This document shows positions 26,108-27,022 of a stretch of DNA of 27,022 nucleotides, piece after piece. The notes below the pieces were generated by a model that worked only from the letters and a program-made list of their open reading frames with translations, had not been told where the DNA came from and made no database searches. A program made the translations under genes and the position numbers. Within the stretch, counting starts at the first letter, position 1. Each line of letters begins with the position of its first letter. The stretch comes from Myxococcales bacterium UBA5297 (lineage in GTDB: Bacteria > Myxococcota > Myxococcia > Myxococcales > UBA5297). The stretch lies in NCBI GenBank assembly GCA_002408385.1, contig DHSB01000246.1:1-27022 (forward strand), written 5' to 3'.

Positions 26108-27022
26108 TGCGACGCCTCCTCCTACCGGTCACCTGCCTCGCTCTACTCCCCGGCTGCGCGACGACCTGGACGCTCCTCGCCCTCGGCGGGGTCGAGGTTG
26201 AGGAAGGCTCCTTTTCCCAGGCGAAGCCCGTGGGACCGACCGAGCGCCGGCTCGTCGTCGAGCCGGTCGCGCTCCCGCGTCAGGACCAGCCTCCGGCGCC
26301 CGAAGCCGAAGCGCCGCCCGAGCCTCCGGGCGAGAGCGTGCTGCCTGGGCCCATGCCGCCAGCCGTCGAAGTCGAACCCTCGCCTGTGCCGCTCGAGTCG
26401 TGCGACTGCCCGCCGGAGCCGCCGCCCGGAAGGTGGGAGCCCGAGCCACCCGCACCGCCGCGCGCCGAGCCCGAGCTCTCCGTCCAGCTCTCCTGCATGC
26501 TCCAGCAGCGTCCCTCCCGCGAGCTCGTCCACAAGGAGAGCTTCTCGTACGACGTCGGCTGGAAGCTGATGACCGCCTTCATGGCCGTCTCGGAGAGCGC
26601 GATCGCCGGTCTGATGGCGCACTCCTACCTCGAGGGCAGGCGGCGCGGCGCCGAGGAGCTCACGCCGCTCGTCCTCGGCAGCTATCTCGCCCTCGACGCG
26701 CTGGGCTCAGCGCTCCTGTTCTTCCTGCCGACCAAGCACAACGTCGTCGATTTCGAGGCCGAGGGCAGATGGACCTCGTCGCCCGGCTGTCCGGCAGGCC
26801 TGACAGCATCGGTGGGCGGCCGCAGCTACCAGGTCGCGCCCGACGGCGTGCTCGAGGCCGATGGCGGCGCGCGGGTCTACGAGCAGCTCGCCACGCCCGA
26901 CCACGGGTTCGAGCTGCGGCTCGAGGACCGCGTCAAGGGTGTGCGCCCATCGGCGGGACAGCGGTGCGAGTGGGCCAAGCGCCATGGCCGGCCGCTGCCG
27001 CCGGGCTCGTGCCCCGCGTTCG
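26108..27022 (+). CDS. Proline-rich lipoprotein, C-terminus beyond the window
   Basis: An open frame of 305 codons from the ATG at 26108 to the window end without a stop. GGGAGCAG lies just upstream. The signal peptide MRRLLLPVTCLALLPGC has a good lipobox (LLPGC, acylated Cys17). Residues ~50-120 are rich in Pro and Glu (PPAPEAEAPPEPPGESVLPG), a flexible spacer from the membrane. A folded part follows with SYDVGWKLMTAFMAVSESAIAGLMAHSYL and LTPLVLGSYLALDALGSALLFFLP, two hydrophobic stretches that may be membrane helices, then a soluble C-terminal portion with paired cysteines (SPGCPAG, QRCEW, GSCPAF). I do not recognise the family. Third-position GC bias and the signal peptide make it a real gene. 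Confidence 0.85.

Overview
The window is a stretch of very GC-rich (about 70 percent by eye) bacterial chromosome. I read it as a deltaproteobacterial or myxobacterial (Myxococcota-like) genome, probably from an uncultured lineage. The main clue is a huge lipoprotein with Cys-rich modules followed by about twenty 'VWGxxxDDVWAVG...WDGxxW' repeats, a style I associate with Myxococcota. Supporting clues are a DUF3014 protein, several proline-rich lipoproteins and many small dispersed repeats. Taxonomy is inference, since no rRNA or other marker search could be run. I found no tRNA, rRNA, transposase gene, CRISPR array or prophage.

Left third (1-8.9 kb), housekeeping and accessory genes: a truncated Rpn/YhgA-like nuclease (minus) diverges from mfd, the transcription-repair coupling factor. 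Next comes an intact Phd/PIN (VapBC-type) toxin-antitoxin operon with a palindrome over its probable promoter, then a GrpB-family protein. A 575-bp non-coding region follows, holding two facing blocks of repeats phased at 21 bp. An alr-tapT pair (alanine racemase and a DTW-domain tRNA-modifying enzyme) and a DUF4870 membrane protein complete this part.

Middle (8.9-18.1 kb): an RlmL-type THUMP methyltransferase, a POT-family MFS transporter preceded by a structured leader, and an EamA/DMT transporter run on the plus strand. They converge on the 1061-aa repeat lipoprotein (minus). A minus-strand run of GNAT acetyltransferase, HAD-IB phosphatase and a small four-helix membrane protein lies beyond it.

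Right third (18.1-27 kb), mostly exported proteins on the plus strand: a secreted protein of unknown function, an alpha-2-macroglobulin-like protein that ends early in a frame-scrambled 3' remnant, and a probable outer-membrane beta-barrel. A 1.15-kb non-coding region with several repeat families follows, including a second palindrome array phased at 42 bp (2 x 21). Last are a single-pass DUF3014 protein and a proline-rich lipoprotein that runs off the window end. These genes look like a cell-envelope neighbourhood, but nothing in the sequence proves they act together.

The most unusual signal is non-coding. Two separate arrays, about 18.5 kb apart, are built on different TGTC...GACA palindromic cores. 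Both keep 21-bp or 42-bp phasing, which is two or four helical turns, and both switch orientation once within the array.
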